Of a DNA stretch of 64,000 bases, positions 18,069 through 27,417 are shown in pieces. How positions within the stretch are numbered: position 1 is the stretch's first letter; every line of letters begins with the position of its first letter. This DNA is from Myxococcales bacterium (lineage in GTDB: Bacteria; Myxococcota; Polyangia; Polyangiales; Polyangiaceae): contig PLXW01000022.1 of assembly GCA_003151595.1 (NCBI GenBank), positions 263,617 through 327,616 on the forward strand. Reading direction: 5' to 3'. The notes below the pieces were generated by a model. The model was not told the origin of the DNA, made no database searches, and saw only the letters and a list, made by a program, of their open reading frames with translations. The translations under genes were made by a program, and so were the position numbers.

Positions 18069-19820
18069 TCAGCGCTGGACGCGGAGCGTCGGCGTGGCCG
18101 AGGAGAAATCGGCCCGGATGGTGACGCGTTCGCCCGCGCGGAGGGCGACGCGCTCGCCGCTGGATTCGCCCGTGGGGTCGAAGGTGAAGCGGACGTCGTG
18201 GGTGCCGGGGTCGAGGGGGAGATCGCGGAGGGGGCAGGGGCCGCGGGGGGTGCCGTCGATGGAGACGCGGGTGCCGGGATCGGCGATGAGGGAGAGGCGG
18301 GCGTTCGCGTTCGCGTTCGCGTTCGCGTCGGCGTTCGCGTTCGCGTTCGCGTTCGCGTTCGGGGTCGCGGTCGCGGTCGCGGTCGGCCTCGGGTTCGCGT
18401 TCGCGTTCGGGGTCGGGGTCGGAGTCGCGTTCGCGTTCGGGGTCGGAGTCGGAGTCGCGGTCGCGGTCGGGGTCGCGGTCCCCGTCGGGACAATCGCGAC
18501 GGGGTCGATCGTCGGCGTCGGGATCGCGGGCTCCGCGTGCCTCGATCGAATCACGATGAGGCCGATCCCCAGGCTCACTCCCAACGCGACCACCGTCGCC
18601 ACGCGCCGCCCCCGCTCCGGCTTCGTCCGCACCGCGCGCGCCGTGGGCTGTGTCGCGATCGTCTCGATCACGACGTCGGGCACCGCGGCTGCCGGCGCCA
18701 CCTCGACGATCGGCGCCGCCTCCACCGCGGGTGGCGGAACGCTTCGCGGAAGTCGCCGCGTGTTGATCGCCACGATCGGCGTCAGCGGCGTCGGCATCGC
18801 CTTCGGAACGATCTTCTTCTTCGGCGCCGCGTCGACCTCGCTCCACGCCGACACTTCACCCCGCGCCGCGAACGTCTTCGTCCCCAGATCGCCCAGGCTC
18901 GGCGCGCGCGGTCGCATCGAAGCGTCCGTCGACTCGGCGATCTTCTCGTTCAATCGCGCGCGCGTCGCTCGCACGCGATCGCCCAGCGTGCGCGCCACGT
19001 CGCCCGCATCGACGCCGGCGAGGAATTTCCGCAGTGGCTTCCCTAGCTCGTCGGCGTGCTGCGGGCGCGCCGCGGGATCGAGCGCCATCGCGCGCGCGAT
19101 CACGTCGTCGAGCGGTGCGAGTCGCGGATCGGCTTCGCTCGGCTTCGGGTGCGTCCCCTTCATCGCCTCTTCGCACGCCGCGGGCGTCGCGCGACGGAAC
19201 GGCGCCTTGCCGCGCCACGCTTCCATCAACGTCACCGCCACCGCGAACACGTCCGTCGCCGGCCCGAGCTTGCGCCCTTCGATCTGCTCGGGCGGCATGT
19301 GCCCCGGCGAACCGAACACTTCGTGCCCCGCGACCGACGACGGCGCGGCGATGCCGAAGTCGATCACCTTCACCTGGCCCTCGTCGTCGATCATCACGTT
19401 GCGCGGCGTGACGTCGCGATGAACGACGTCCATCCGGCGATGCGCGTAGTCGAGCGCGCGGCAGACCTCGACGCCGACGTACGCGCCTTCTTCCGGCGTG
19501 AGCGGCGGACCGTCCTTCAAGAGCTGCGCGACCGTGAGGCCGCTCACCAGCTCCATCGCCAGGAAGTACGTCCCTTGCTCGACGCCCAGCTCGTACACCG
19601 GGACGATGTTCGGGTGGCTCAGCGAGACCGTCGTCTTCGCTTCTTCGACGAACCGCCGTACCCACTCGGCGTCGAAGGCGAGCTCGTCGCGGATCTGTTT
19701 GACCACGAGCTTCTTCTCGAAGCCCCCCGCGCCGCGCAACGTCGCCAGCACCACGCGCGCCATTCCGCCGCGCGCGAGCTCGCGTTCCAGAACGTATTTG
19801 CCGAAAACCTGCGGATACAT
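18069..19820 (-). CDS. Membrane Ser/Thr protein kinase with dipeptide-repeat linker and PEGA domain
   Basis: 583 residues. Kinase domain ~8-270: glycine loop ELARGGMARVVLA, VVKQIRDEL (Lys), HRDVTPRNVMID (catalytic Asp; HRDV rather than HRDL), DFGIA, and GSPGHMPPEQ. A single membrane helix lies at about 408-425. Residues ~447-506 are alternating Asn-Ala, Thr-Pro and Thr-Ala dipeptides encoded by hexanucleotide repeats, followed by a C-terminal PEGA-type domain (~507-575: VSIDGTPRGPCPLRDLPLDPG). The kinase would be cytoplasmic and the PEGA domain outside. The repeat linker is a length-variable spacer candidate. Confidence 0.92.
   Translation of the reverse strand: MYPQVFGKYVLERELARGGMARVVLATLRGAGGFEKKLVVKQIRDELAFDAEWVRRFVEEAKTTVSLSHPNIVPVYELGVEQGTYFLAMELVSGLTVAQLLKDGPPLTPEEGAYVGVEVCRALDYAHRRMDVVHRDVTPRNVMIDDEGQVKVIDFGIAAPSSVAGHEVFGSPGHMPPEQIEGRKLGPATDVFAVAVTLMEAWRGKAPFRRATPAACEEAMKGTHPKPSEADPRLAPLDDVIARAMALDPAARPQHADELGKPLRKFLAGVDAGDVARTLGDRVRATRARLNEKIAESTDASMRPRAPSLGDLGTKTFAARGEVSAWSEVDAAPKKKIVPKAMPTPLTPIVAINTRRLPRSVPPPAVEAAPIVEVAPAAAVPDVVIETIATQPTARAVRTKPERGRRVATVVALGVSLGIGLIVIRSRHAEPAIPTPTIDPVAIVPTGTATPTATATPTPTPNANATPTPTPNANANPRPTATATATPNANANANANADANANANANARLSLIADPGTRVSIDGTPRGPCPLRDLPLDPGTHDVRFTFDPTGESSGERVALRAGERVTIRADFSSATPTLRVQR
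18301..18480. repeat. Hexanucleotide microsatellite inside a kinase gene
   Basis: Runs of GCGTTC, interrupted by GCGTCG, then GGTCGC and GGGGTC/GGAGTC variants, all in phase with the reading frame on the minus strand. They encode Asn-Ala, Thr-Ala and Thr-Pro dipeptides between the membrane helix and the PEGA domain. Because the unit is six bases, slippage would change linker length without a frameshift. Confidence 0.9.
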
Positions 19821-19905
19821 CGGCGCGCCGCCCGTTCATGCTAGCAGCCGTGTCGCCCGTCTGGGGGACGAGCCGACGAGGCGCGTCACACGTAGAGAAG
19901 ACAGC

Positions 19906-20907
19906 ATGGTGTGCAATCGCTCATCGGCCTCTCCCCGCCCGCTGTTCGTCCCCGACGACGGGCCGAACAACCCCGTCTTCGTGCGTGTCGATCCCGAGGA
20001 CACGGTCCACGCGACGCTGCTCTTCGCGGCCCCGCTCGTGGAGGCGGAGCTCGATGCGGCGGAGGAGGCCATGCTGGAGTGGTTCGCCTCGGCCGCGTGG
20101 GGCGGAGCGCTGCCGGAGCTCACGCACGAGACGCTCACGCCGTCGTGTCTTCACGTGGCCGTGACGAACGTGGTCGCGGCGCAGGAGGCGTTGACGGCGC
20201 TGCTGGCGTCGATGGCGGAGGCGCGCGTGCCGCTACGTCGCGCGATCTTCGCGCGGGTTCGCGGCGACGGAGATCGCGACGCGCTCGTTCGCGATCTCGA
20301 TCCCGCCGCGCGCGCTCAGGTTCGGTACGGCGACCCGGGCGACTGGTGGCGCGCGTGCTTCGACGCCGAGCGCGCCCCGCCGATCAGCGAAGACCGCGCC
20401 GAGCTCGCCGGCGACGACAACGCCATCCTCGAGGTCGCGCGCACGACGTTCGTCGAGCGGCGCGCAATGCCGCTCCACGTCCCCGCGTTTCGCATCTGCT
20501 ACGGCCTGGCCGACGCCGAGTTCGAGGACGAGTCGCCCGAAGGGACGGCCCGCTCACGCGACGTCGCGCGCGTGCTTCACGCTGCGCTCGATGCGCGCTT
20601 TCGCGCCGGCGACGAGTCGGTCGCGCGACCGGTCCCGTACAATCGCTCGCGCCACGACGACGCCGCGCTCGATCGCATTCGCGTCGGCGATCGCGCCGGC
20701 TACTCGTGCGCCTTTCACTCCGATCACCTGCGCGAGTTCCTCCACGACCACCTCTTTCGCTACCGCGAGCACGAGCTGATGCTCGCCGCTCGCGACGCCG
20801 CGCGCGCGCTCGATCTCGCGCCCGTCGCTTGCTGGCGACGCTTCGCCGGGCGTTACGTCCTTCAACTCTGGGAGCGGAGCGCGTCGCTCGTACACGCCGC
20901 GGCGTGA
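19906..20907 (+). CDS. Hypothetical protein, soluble, 333 residues
   Basis: No recognised domain. The sequence is acidic and Arg-rich with the motifs FVPDDGPNNPVFVRVDPEDT near the N-terminus and SCAFHSDHLREFLHDHLFRYREHE near the C-terminus, the latter His/Asp/Glu-rich. ATG at 19906 follows AGAGAAG, a good ribosome binding site. It lies between two Ser/Thr kinase genes on the opposite strand, so it might be a kinase-linked effector, but nothing in the sequence shows this. Confidence 0.7.
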   Translation: MVCNRSSASPRPLFVPDDGPNNPVFVRVDPEDTVHATLLFAAPLVEAELDAAEEAMLEWFASAAWGGALPELTHETLTPSCLHVAVTNVVAAQEALTALLASMAEARVPLRRAIFARVRGDGDRDALVRDLDPAARAQVRYGDPGDWWRACFDAERAPPISEDRAELAGDDNAILEVARTTFVERRAMPLHVPAFRICYGLADAEFEDESPEGTARSRDVARVLHAALDARFRAGDESVARPVPYNRSRHDDAALDRIRVGDRAGYSCAFHSDHLREFLHDHLFRYREHELMLAARDAARALDLAPVACWRRFAGRYVLQLWERSASLVHAAA

Positions 20908-20915
20908 GCGCGCGG

Positions 20916-22448
20916 TCAGAGTCCGGACTGATCGATGCGCGGTCGCGGCGCCACCGGCGCGGTCGGGGTGGGGCGCGGGCGCGACGGGGTCGTCTTCTTC
21001 GGAGGTTCGGCGGGTGGCGCCGGGCGCGCGGGCGCGGCGGATGCGCTCGCGATGGCCGACGGCGTCGCCGAGGGTGACGCGGAAGCGATCGCCGGGACCG
21101 ACGCCGCCTTCGCCATCGGCACGATCGCCGGAGCGCTCACGCTCGGAGGGGGATCGGCGAGCGATCCCACGTCGGGCTTCGCCGGATGGCGCAGCGTCAT
21201 CACGATCACGGTCCCCGCCGCGAGCGCGAGCACGACCGCGCCTCCGGCGATGAGCCACGTCGGCTTCCCCGTGGCTGCCGGCATCTCGCGCGAGCCCGAC
21301 ACCGCGGCGGCCGTCGGTCCGCGCACCGGAAGCACGTTCCCCGCGGCCACCTCCGTCTCGGCGAACGAATCGGGCGACGAGCGCGAGATCGCGCGCGACG
21401 CTCCCGACGACGACGACGCGCGCGACACGAGCGTCCCCGCGACCGAGTGCGCGACGGGCGAGTTCTGCGGATCGAGCGACAGCGGCTCGGTCGTCGACGC
21501 GTGCATGCGCGGCGGCGGCTTCGAGTCGAGGTTCAGCTTGCCGAGGACGTCGGTGACGGCCGTGCGCGAGCTGAGCACGCCGCCTCCAAGCTTGGTGAGC
21601 TCCACTTCGAGCGCGTCGGCGAGCTCCTCGGCCGACCCGAAGCGACTCTTGGGATCGATGGCGAACGCGCGCTCGACGATCCGCGCGAGCTCGGGCGACG
21701 CCGTCGGCAAGAGATCGCGTAGACGCGGGCGCGGCCCCTGGATGATCTCGACGACCAGCAGGTTGTACGACGTCGCCGCGAACGGCGGCCGCCCGGTGAG
21801 GCACTCCCACAGCAGGATGCCGAGCGCGTGCACGTCGCTCCGCGCATCGAACACGGTGCCCGCGCCCATCTGCTCGGGGCTCATGTAGATCGGCGAACCG
21901 AGGATCGCCGACGTGTGCGTGAGCGCGACCTCCGGAGACGCCGCGTCGATCACCTTGCTGATCCCGAAGTCGAGCACCTTGGGCTCGATGGCTCCGGTGC
22001 CCGGACTGTGGAGGAACACGTTCGCCGGCTTCAGATCGCGATGCACGATCCCCTTGGCGTGCGCGAGCTGCAGCCCGCGCGAGATCTGCACGACGATGTC
22101 GAGCGCCAGCCGCGGCGCGAGCGCCCCAGCCTGCCTCAACACCACGTCGAGCGCGGCGCCGTCGAGCCGCTCCATCACGAGGTACGGCGCGCCGCCCAGC
22201 TCCGCGGCCTCACCGGCGTCGTAGATCTCGAGGATGCTCGGGTGACGAAGCGCGCCGCACACCTTCGCTTCGCGGAGGAACCGCGCCAGCGCGTTCGACG
22301 TCGCGGCGACCTGCGGAAGGAGCACCTTGATCGCGAACTCGCGATCGGTCACCTCGTTCTTGGCGAGCCAGACCGAGCCCATCGCGCCTTCGCCGAGCTT
22401 CTTGATCACTCGGTATTTTCCGGCGAGGAGGCCGCCCGCGGTCAACAT
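20916..22448 (-). CDS. Membrane Ser/Thr protein kinase
   Basis: 510 residues. Kinase domain ~12-270 with GEGAMGSVWLAKN, FAIKVLLPQ, HRDLKPANVFL, DFGISKV and GSPIYMSPEQMGAG, all catalytic residues present. A Ser/Thr-rich juxtamembrane stretch (ASSSSGASRAISRSSPDS) is a likely autophosphorylation region. One membrane helix at ~398-418 (WLIAGGAVVLALAAG) precedes an Ala/Pro/Ser-rich exported tail with no domain. Its start is 43 bases from the divergent TPR-like gene, so the two share a promoter region. Confidence 0.93.
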   Translation of the reverse strand: MLTAGGLLAGKYRVIKKLGEGAMGSVWLAKNEVTDREFAIKVLLPQVAATSNALARFLREAKVCGALRHPSILEIYDAGEAAELGGAPYLVMERLDGAALDVVLRQAGALAPRLALDIVVQISRGLQLAHAKGIVHRDLKPANVFLHSPGTGAIEPKVLDFGISKVIDAASPEVALTHTSAILGSPIYMSPEQMGAGTVFDARSDVHALGILLWECLTGRPPFAATSYNLLVVEIIQGPRPRLRDLLPTASPELARIVERAFAIDPKSRFGSAEELADALEVELTKLGGGVLSSRTAVTDVLGKLNLDSKPPPRMHASTTEPLSLDPQNSPVAHSVAGTLVSRASSSSGASRAISRSSPDSFAETEVAAGNVLPVRGPTAAAVSGSREMPAATGKPTWLIAGGAVVLALAAGTVIVMTLRHPAKPDVGSLADPPPSVSAPAIVPMAKAASVPAIASASPSATPSAIASASAAPARPAPPAEPPKKTTPSRPRPTPTAPVAPRPRIDQSGL

Positions 22449-22491
22449 CGGATGCTCGCAGGATACGCCGCGAGTGAGGTATCGTCGAGAC

Positions 22492-23499
22492 GTGCCCCGA
22501 CCTGCGAAGAGCGCGATGCGTTGGTCTCACGTGCTTCTCGTCACGGGAGCGCTCGGTTCGCTCGCAGCCACGGGGCGCGAGGCGCACGCGCAGACGCCGT
22601 CCGAGATCGCCACGGCGCGGCAGTGGTTCGCCGACGGCCTCGCGCGCGAAGAGAAGACCGAATACGCCGCGGCGCTCGATCTCTTTCGTCGTGCGGCGCA
22701 GGTGAAGAAGACGCCGCAGATCGTCTACCACGTCGGTCTCTGTGAGAGCCGCACCGGGCAGCTCGTCGAAGCGCTCGTCGACCTCGATAGCGCCGCGACG
22801 CTGGCGCGCGGTGCCCACATGGACAACGTCGTCTCCGCGGCGCAGGCCGAGCTGGCCGACGTGAACGTGCGCATCCCGAGCCTCGAGGTGCACGTGCAAG
22901 GCGACGGGACTCCGGCGCGCTTCGTGGTCGACGGCAGTGCCATCGCCCTCTCGATGCTCCGCTCGCGCATGCCGCTCAATCCCGGCGAGCACACGGTCAC
23001 GATCGAGTTCGCGTCGGGCGCCAGCGCCACGAAGAAGACGACGCTCGCGGAACGCGACGCCAAGTCGCTCGAGCTCACCGCGCCTGCGGGAGGCGCCGTC
23101 GCCGTCACGCCGGTTCCCGTCGCGCCCGCTGCGACGCCGATGACGCCTTCGCAACCTCCGCCCGACGACGTGTCGACCTCGCACTCCTCGGCGCTCCCAT
23201 GGGTGCTCGTCGGCGTCGGTGGCGCGGCGACGATCGGCGGCGCGTTGCTCGTCCTCGCGGCGCACGGAAAAGAGAGCACGCTGCACGAGGGGTGTCCGTC
23301 GCGCACGAACTGCGATCCGGTGCTGCAAGACACCTACGACTCGGCCAAGTCGCTCGACACCGCGGGGCTCATCGTCGGCGCGATCGGGATCGCCGCGGCG
23401 GGCGTCGGCGTGTCGATGCTCGTCTTCCGTCCGTCGGCCTCGACGTCGACCGCGCTCGCCATCACGCCGCGCGGGTTCGATCTGACGACGCGGTTCTGA
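22492..23499 (+). CDS. Exported TPR-like protein with membrane segments
   Basis: About 335 residues: signal peptide (to AHA-QT), a TPR-like region (QWFADGLAREEKTEYAAALDLFRRAAQ and QIVYHVGLCESRTGQLVEAL), a beta-rich PEGA-like part (VVDGSAIALSMLRSRMPLNPGEHTV), then two hydrophobic segments (VLVGVGGAATIGGALLVLAA and AGLIVGAIGIAAAGVGVSML). This architecture recurs in Polyangia next to Ser/Thr kinases, as here (divergent kinase gene). GTG at 22492 is favoured by a nearby TATCGT box; ATG at 22516 is the alternative. Confidence 0.75.
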   Translation: MPRPAKSAMRWSHVLLVTGALGSLAATGREAHAQTPSEIATARQWFADGLAREEKTEYAAALDLFRRAAQVKKTPQIVYHVGLCESRTGQLVEALVDLDSAATLARGAHMDNVVSAAQAELADVNVRIPSLEVHVQGDGTPARFVVDGSAIALSMLRSRMPLNPGEHTVTIEFASGASATKKTTLAERDAKSLELTAPAGGAVAVTPVPVAPAATPMTPSQPPPDDVSTSHSSALPWVLVGVGGAATIGGALLVLAAHGKESTLHEGCPSRTNCDPVLQDTYDSAKSLDTAGLIVGAIGIAAAGVGVSMLVFRPSASTSTALAITPRGFDLTTRF

Positions 23500-23508
23500 G
23501 CGGGCGCG

Positions 23509-24999
23509 CTACGGCAAGAAGCTCGAGAGGTCGGCCGACTCGATCACGTTCGCCGGGCCGATGGTCTCCGTCCAGAAGATCGTCGGCCGCACGCTGCCGC
23601 AGCCGCTCCCGGCAAGCGACTGCCTCGCGTTGGCGTCCGCGGGGATGTGCCCGGCTTGCGTCCATCCGGCCGACGTCCACCGGGCGATGTTCAGCGTGCC
23701 GTCGAACCCAAGCGTCACGAGCAGCATGCCGTGCGACGAGTCCACGCCGCTGAGGAGCACGACGCCCGTGTTCGAGAGGCTCGTGGAGGCGGCGGGCGGG
23801 CTCGTCGTCGTCTGCCAGCTGCTCCCGTCGTAGACCGCTTCTTGAAACGCGCTCACGGTGCCCGGCGCGGTCAAGATCGCGTGGCGCACGACGTGGACCT
23901 CGCTCGCGCCGAGTCGACACGCGCTCCAATCGTTCGACGACGACGTCTTGCCCGATCCGTTGAAGAGCTCGTCCGCCACCGGCATGTCGACGCCGCCGCC
24001 CTCGCCCGGCTCTCCGCCGTCGAACGCCGACGAGAGCGCCCAGCCGATCGAGTCGAAGAGGGTGTAGCCGGCGTTGTCCTCGTCCGGGTAAAGGAGCATC
24101 ACGAGCCCGGCGTCGGGGAGGCTCACGAGATCGTGCGAGTAGGCGTAGCTCGGGATCGAGACGTAGTAGCCGTCGTACCCGAAGGTGCCGGCGTCCCAGC
24201 TCGTGCCGAGGTCGGTGCCCGGCGCGAGGTAGACGTTCGTGTCGCAGGTGGTCGATTCGGTGGACCCGTGATTGGTCCATGCGGTCACGTCGTAGACGCG
24301 ACCTCCGGGCGTGAGGATCGTCGCCGGCGCGTCGGCGGGGCACGTGCCGCCGTTCGTGCTCTCGGGGAGCACGAGGGGGGCTGACGCCGTGAGCGCGCCG
24401 CTCGTGATCGTCGTGCGGACGTGGAGCGTCTCGAAGCCGCTGGTCTGCGAGTGCGCGTTCAACACGAAGTGCACGACGTCTTTGCCGCCGAGGCTCGCGT
24501 ACGCGACGCTGAAGTTGTTCCCGTCGTCGAGCGTGTAGTCGGCGCCCAGCGCGATCGCCGCGCCCGGAGTCCAGGTCACGAAGTCGGGCGACGAGACCGA
24601 CTTGATCTCGCCGGCCGTGTCGTCGACGTAGAAGTACCAGTAGCGCTGGTCGTTCTCCGCGAAGACCTCGTGGAGCTGATACCCGTAGCCGGTGGAGCCC
24701 ACCTTCGAGCCCGCGTCGGCGATCGCCACCGCGGCGCTCGAACCGTCGATCGGGCTCTGTGAATCGGAGTCCTGGGCGGCGTCGACCGACGCCTCCGACG
24801 GGTTCGCCGAGTCGATCGCCGAATCGACCGTCCCATCGACCGAGGCATCCATGCCGCTCGTCGCGTCGGGCAGGCCGCCGTCGCCGGAACCCGCCTCGCC
24901 GAACGTGTATCCGGGGATGCACCCCACGAACGCGCATGCCGCCAGGCCGACGACGACGAGCAGCGCGAAGAGAAACGGCCGAACGCGGGACCTCGGCAT
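23509..24999 (-). CDS. Large secreted lipoprotein, glycoside-hydrolase-like propeller suspected
   Basis: 496 residues. Lipobox around LAAC (N-terminal ~20 residues), then an Asp/Ser-rich linker typical of myxobacterial lipoproteins. The rest is beta-strand-rich with WYFYVDDTAGEIKSVSSPDFVTW and YVSIPSYAYSHDLVSLPD, suggestive of a five-bladed propeller such as GH43-like or sialidase-like folds, but I cannot place the family. ATG at 24999 is chosen for the signal peptide. Its start is 28 bases from the divergent lipoprotein gene to the right. Confidence 0.7.
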   Translation of the reverse strand: MPRSRVRPFLFALLVVVGLAACAFVGCIPGYTFGEAGSGDGGLPDATSGMDASVDGTVDSAIDSANPSEASVDAAQDSDSQSPIDGSSAAVAIADAGSKVGSTGYGYQLHEVFAENDQRYWYFYVDDTAGEIKSVSSPDFVTWTPGAAIALGADYTLDDGNNFSVAYASLGGKDVVHFVLNAHSQTSGFETLHVRTTITSGALTASAPLVLPESTNGGTCPADAPATILTPGGRVYDVTAWTNHGSTESTTCDTNVYLAPGTDLGTSWDAGTFGYDGYYVSIPSYAYSHDLVSLPDAGLVMLLYPDEDNAGYTLFDSIGWALSSAFDGGEPGEGGGVDMPVADELFNGSGKTSSSNDWSACRLGASEVHVVRHAILTAPGTVSAFQEAVYDGSSWQTTTSPPAASTSLSNTGVVLLSGVDSSHGMLLVTLGFDGTLNIARWTSAGWTQAGHIPADANARQSLAGSGCGSVRPTIFWTETIGPANVIESADLSSFLP

Positions 25000-25027
25000 C
25001 GAAGGCGTTCGAGGGTACAACGATCCA

Positions 25028-26824
25028 GTGAAGCTCGCACGGGGCGTGACGGCGCTCCTCGCCACGGCGATGGCCACGGTGATGGGCGCATGCACCAAGA
25101 GCCCGCGCGTGGAGACGCGCGCGGTGACCTTGCACGCCGTCGCCAGCTGCGCGCCCGGAGCCGGCGCCTACGGGCTCTACTCACCGTTCGGCGATTTCCA
25201 GCCGACGTCGTCGCCGCCGTCGCTGCCGCTGGCGAACGTCGGCGCGGAGCTGGCGGGGATGCCGGACGATACGCGCGAGGTGGTCGTCGACGTGATCGAC
25301 GGCGAGTCGCAGTGGCGTGCGCACTCGCTCGTGCCGGCGTCGGGTGACGTGGACCTCTTGCTGCTGGCATATCAATCGCCGTGCGCGCTCACCGATTCGA
25401 TCGACGCGCGGACGGGCGCGGCGCTGGGCGCGGTCGATGCGACGCACGTGCTCGTCGCCGGCGGGAGCGCGAACGGCGCGGTGCCGGCGACGGCGATCGT
25501 GGACCTCGCGCGCGGGACGGTGCGCTCGCTCGTCGCCGGTTTGCTCGTGCCGCGCGCGAAGGCGTCGGTGACGGCGTGGTCGGGGGGCGCCGTCGTCGCC
25601 GGCGGCGTGCGGCCAGACACGAACGAGACGCTGGCCAGCGCCGAGGTGTTCGCGTCGGGCGCGGGGGACTTCGACGGGCAGGTGATCACGCTCAGCGAGC
25701 CGCGCACGCGACACGGAGCCGTGGTGCTGGCGAACGGCCAGACGTTGCTCGTCGGGGGGGTCGGTTCGTCGACGAGCGCCGCGGTCCTGGGATCGATGGA
25801 GATCGTCGACGCGTCGGCCCATCGCGCGCAGACCACGAAGCTCGCGTCGCTGGCCGTGCCGCGCGCGGATCCGCACGTGATGCGCCTCGCATCGGGCGAG
25901 ATCCTCGTCGCCGGCGGCTTCGATGCCGACGGCAATCCCGTTTCCACGCTCGAGTGGTTCAAGAGCGACGCCAGCGCGGCTTCGCACACGACGCAGGAGC
26001 TCGTCGCGTCGTCGCACGAAGCGTTCGTTCCGCTCGGCGCGGGGGGCGCGCTCGCCGTCATCGCGCCCGACTCGCAGCCCACCGGTTTCCAGAACGTGTG
26101 GGTCATCTCCGCGGCGGGCGGGCTCGAAGCGGCGACGCCGATCGACGGCGCGCTCTCGGACGTGCGCCTCTTCGACGGAACCGATCAAGCGCCGGTGCTG
26201 TGGACGGGCGATCGATGGCTCGTGTGGGATCCGTGGGCGGGCGCGTTCGCCGCGCTCGCGCCGGCCTTCGCTGCGGCGGGGCCCACGAACGAGCCGAGCG
26301 CGTCGCCCGAGCCGGGGCTCGGCGTGTGGACCACAGGCTCGACCGTGCACGCGCTTCGCTTCGGAGCGCGCGGCCCGTACGTCGCGACGACGGCGCCGTT
26401 CCTGGCGAGCGACACGTCGTTCACCGCGCCCGATCGCCTCGCGAGCGTCGGTCCGCAGAGCGCCATCACGTTCGACGCCACCGCCGGCCTATCGCTCCAA
26501 TCGGGCGCCAGCGTCTTCGTCACCGACGCGACGTTCGCCTCCTTCGCGCTCGACGCCGAGACCCCCGGCGCATCGCCCCCCGCCGTCGTCCTTCGCGACT
26601 CCGAAGGCAACGAGACCGTCCTCGATTCGAGCACGTGCCCCAGCACGCCGAGCAGCACGCTCCACGTCGAGCGCGACGGCGACACGGTTCGCGCGTCGAG
26701 CGGCAAGGGCGCGCTCGTCACGTGCACGATCGCGCCGGCGTCGGGCGCGCGCGTCTCCATCGGCGTCCGAGGCGAAGGCGAGGCCGCGTCGGTCGTGCGC
26801 TCGGTCGTGATCACGCGGAAGTGA
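25028..26824 (+). CDS. Kelch-like beta-propeller lipoprotein
   Basis: 598 residues. Signal peptide with lipobox MGAC, then a series of Kelch-like blades: HVLVAGGSANGAV, GGAVVAGGVRPDTNETLASAEVF, GQTLLVGGVGSSTS and GEILVAGGFDADGNPVSTLEWF. The Gly-Gly followed by an Asn/Asp-rich turn and a C-terminal aromatic in each blade is characteristic. Starts with GTG at 25028 in a 28-base divergent intergenic space shared with the other lipoprotein. Binding partner unknown. Confidence 0.8.
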   Translation: MKLARGVTALLATAMATVMGACTKSPRVETRAVTLHAVASCAPGAGAYGLYSPFGDFQPTSSPPSLPLANVGAELAGMPDDTREVVVDVIDGESQWRAHSLVPASGDVDLLLLAYQSPCALTDSIDARTGAALGAVDATHVLVAGGSANGAVPATAIVDLARGTVRSLVAGLLVPRAKASVTAWSGGAVVAGGVRPDTNETLASAEVFASGAGDFDGQVITLSEPRTRHGAVVLANGQTLLVGGVGSSTSAAVLGSMEIVDASAHRAQTTKLASLAVPRADPHVMRLASGEILVAGGFDADGNPVSTLEWFKSDASAASHTTQELVASSHEAFVPLGAGGALAVIAPDSQPTGFQNVWVISAAGGLEAATPIDGALSDVRLFDGTDQAPVLWTGDRWLVWDPWAGAFAALAPAFAAAGPTNEPSASPEPGLGVWTTGSTVHALRFGARGPYVATTAPFLASDTSFTAPDRLASVGPQSAITFDATAGLSLQSGASVFVTDATFASFALDAETPGASPPAVVLRDSEGNETVLDSSTCPSTPSSTLHVERDGDTVRASSGKGALVTCTIAPASGARVSIGVRGEGEAASVVRSVVITRK

Positions 26825-26857
26825 GCGCGCGAAATTCCGCCTCTAGTCCAAGACGAA

Positions 26858-26892
26858 GGCCCGACCACGCGAGTGCTTCGCGTGGCCGGGCC
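26858..26892. terminator. Bidirectional rho-independent terminator between convergent genes
   Basis: Strong hairpin: arms GGCCCG-A-CCACGCGA and TCGCGTGG-C-CGGGCC around the loop GTGCT, one mismatch, followed by CCTTTCC on the plus strand. It sits between the stop codons of the Kelch-like gene and the Lys/Ala-rich gene. Confidence 0.75.
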
Positions 26893-26898
26893 CCTTTC

Positions 26899-27417
26899 CT
26901 AGTTGCTCGTCGTGACCGCCGGCAGAGCGCCGTTGGTCACGGGAGCAACCTCCGCGGCGGGTTTCGTCGCCGAAGTCTCGGGCGCAACCGCGCCTTTGAT
27001 CTTCAGCTTCTCCTTCTTCCCCACCGTTCCACGCGCGACGCGAGTCGCCGCGCGCTTCTCCACCGCCGTCGCCACCGTTTCAGCCGTGGTCTTCTTCTTC
27101 TTCGGTGTGAAGCCGAAGTCGGCCACGATCTGACTCTTGGCGCCGTAGGTGTTCACGAGATGACTCTTGAGGCCGAGCAGGATGCTCTCGACCTCGGTCG
27201 TCTTCTCTTCCTCGGCGGCTGCTGCCGTCAGCCACTTCGCCCTGGCGGCGCTGGTGACCGATGCCGCGTCGATTCGGCTCTGGAGGATCTGCTGGATCGC
27301 CTTCGCCTCGTACTCGACACCGCCGAACTGAAACATCGTGGCGCCCGTGAAGTGCGCCGCGATCCCCGCGATCACTTGCGTGTCGCGAGCCTGACTGGAT
27401 GCCTTACTCTTTCTCAT
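26899..27417 (-). CDS. Small protein with helical core and Lys/Ala/Thr-rich tail, unknown
   Basis: 172 residues. The N-terminal ~105 residues look helical (EYEAKAIQQILQSRIDAASV, VESILLGLKSHLVNTYG) and end in ADFGFTPKKKK; the remaining ~70 are Lys/Ala/Thr/Pro-rich, like the tail of a histone H1-type protein (RVARGTVGKKEKLKIKGAV). ATG at 27417 has a strong AAGGAG ribosome binding site. Upstream lies a 470-base region of nested palindromes and a 42-bp tandem repeat. A gene of the same general layout sits at 48502-49131, also beside a dyad array. A DNA-binding role is inferred from composition and context only. Confidence 0.8.
   Translation of the reverse strand: MRKSKASSQARDTQVIAGIAAHFTGATMFQFGGVEYEAKAIQQILQSRIDAASVTSAARAKWLTAAAAEEEKTTEVESILLGLKSHLVNTYGAKSQIVADFGFTPKKKKTTAETVATAVEKRAATRVARGTVGKKEKLKIKGAVAPETSATKPAAEVAPVTNGALPAVTTSN

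Noticed and set aside
18094..19422. Plus-strand frame encoding Ala-Phe repeats opposite the kinase
   Set aside because: Reverse reading of the hexanucleotide tract; the minus strand has a complete kinase.
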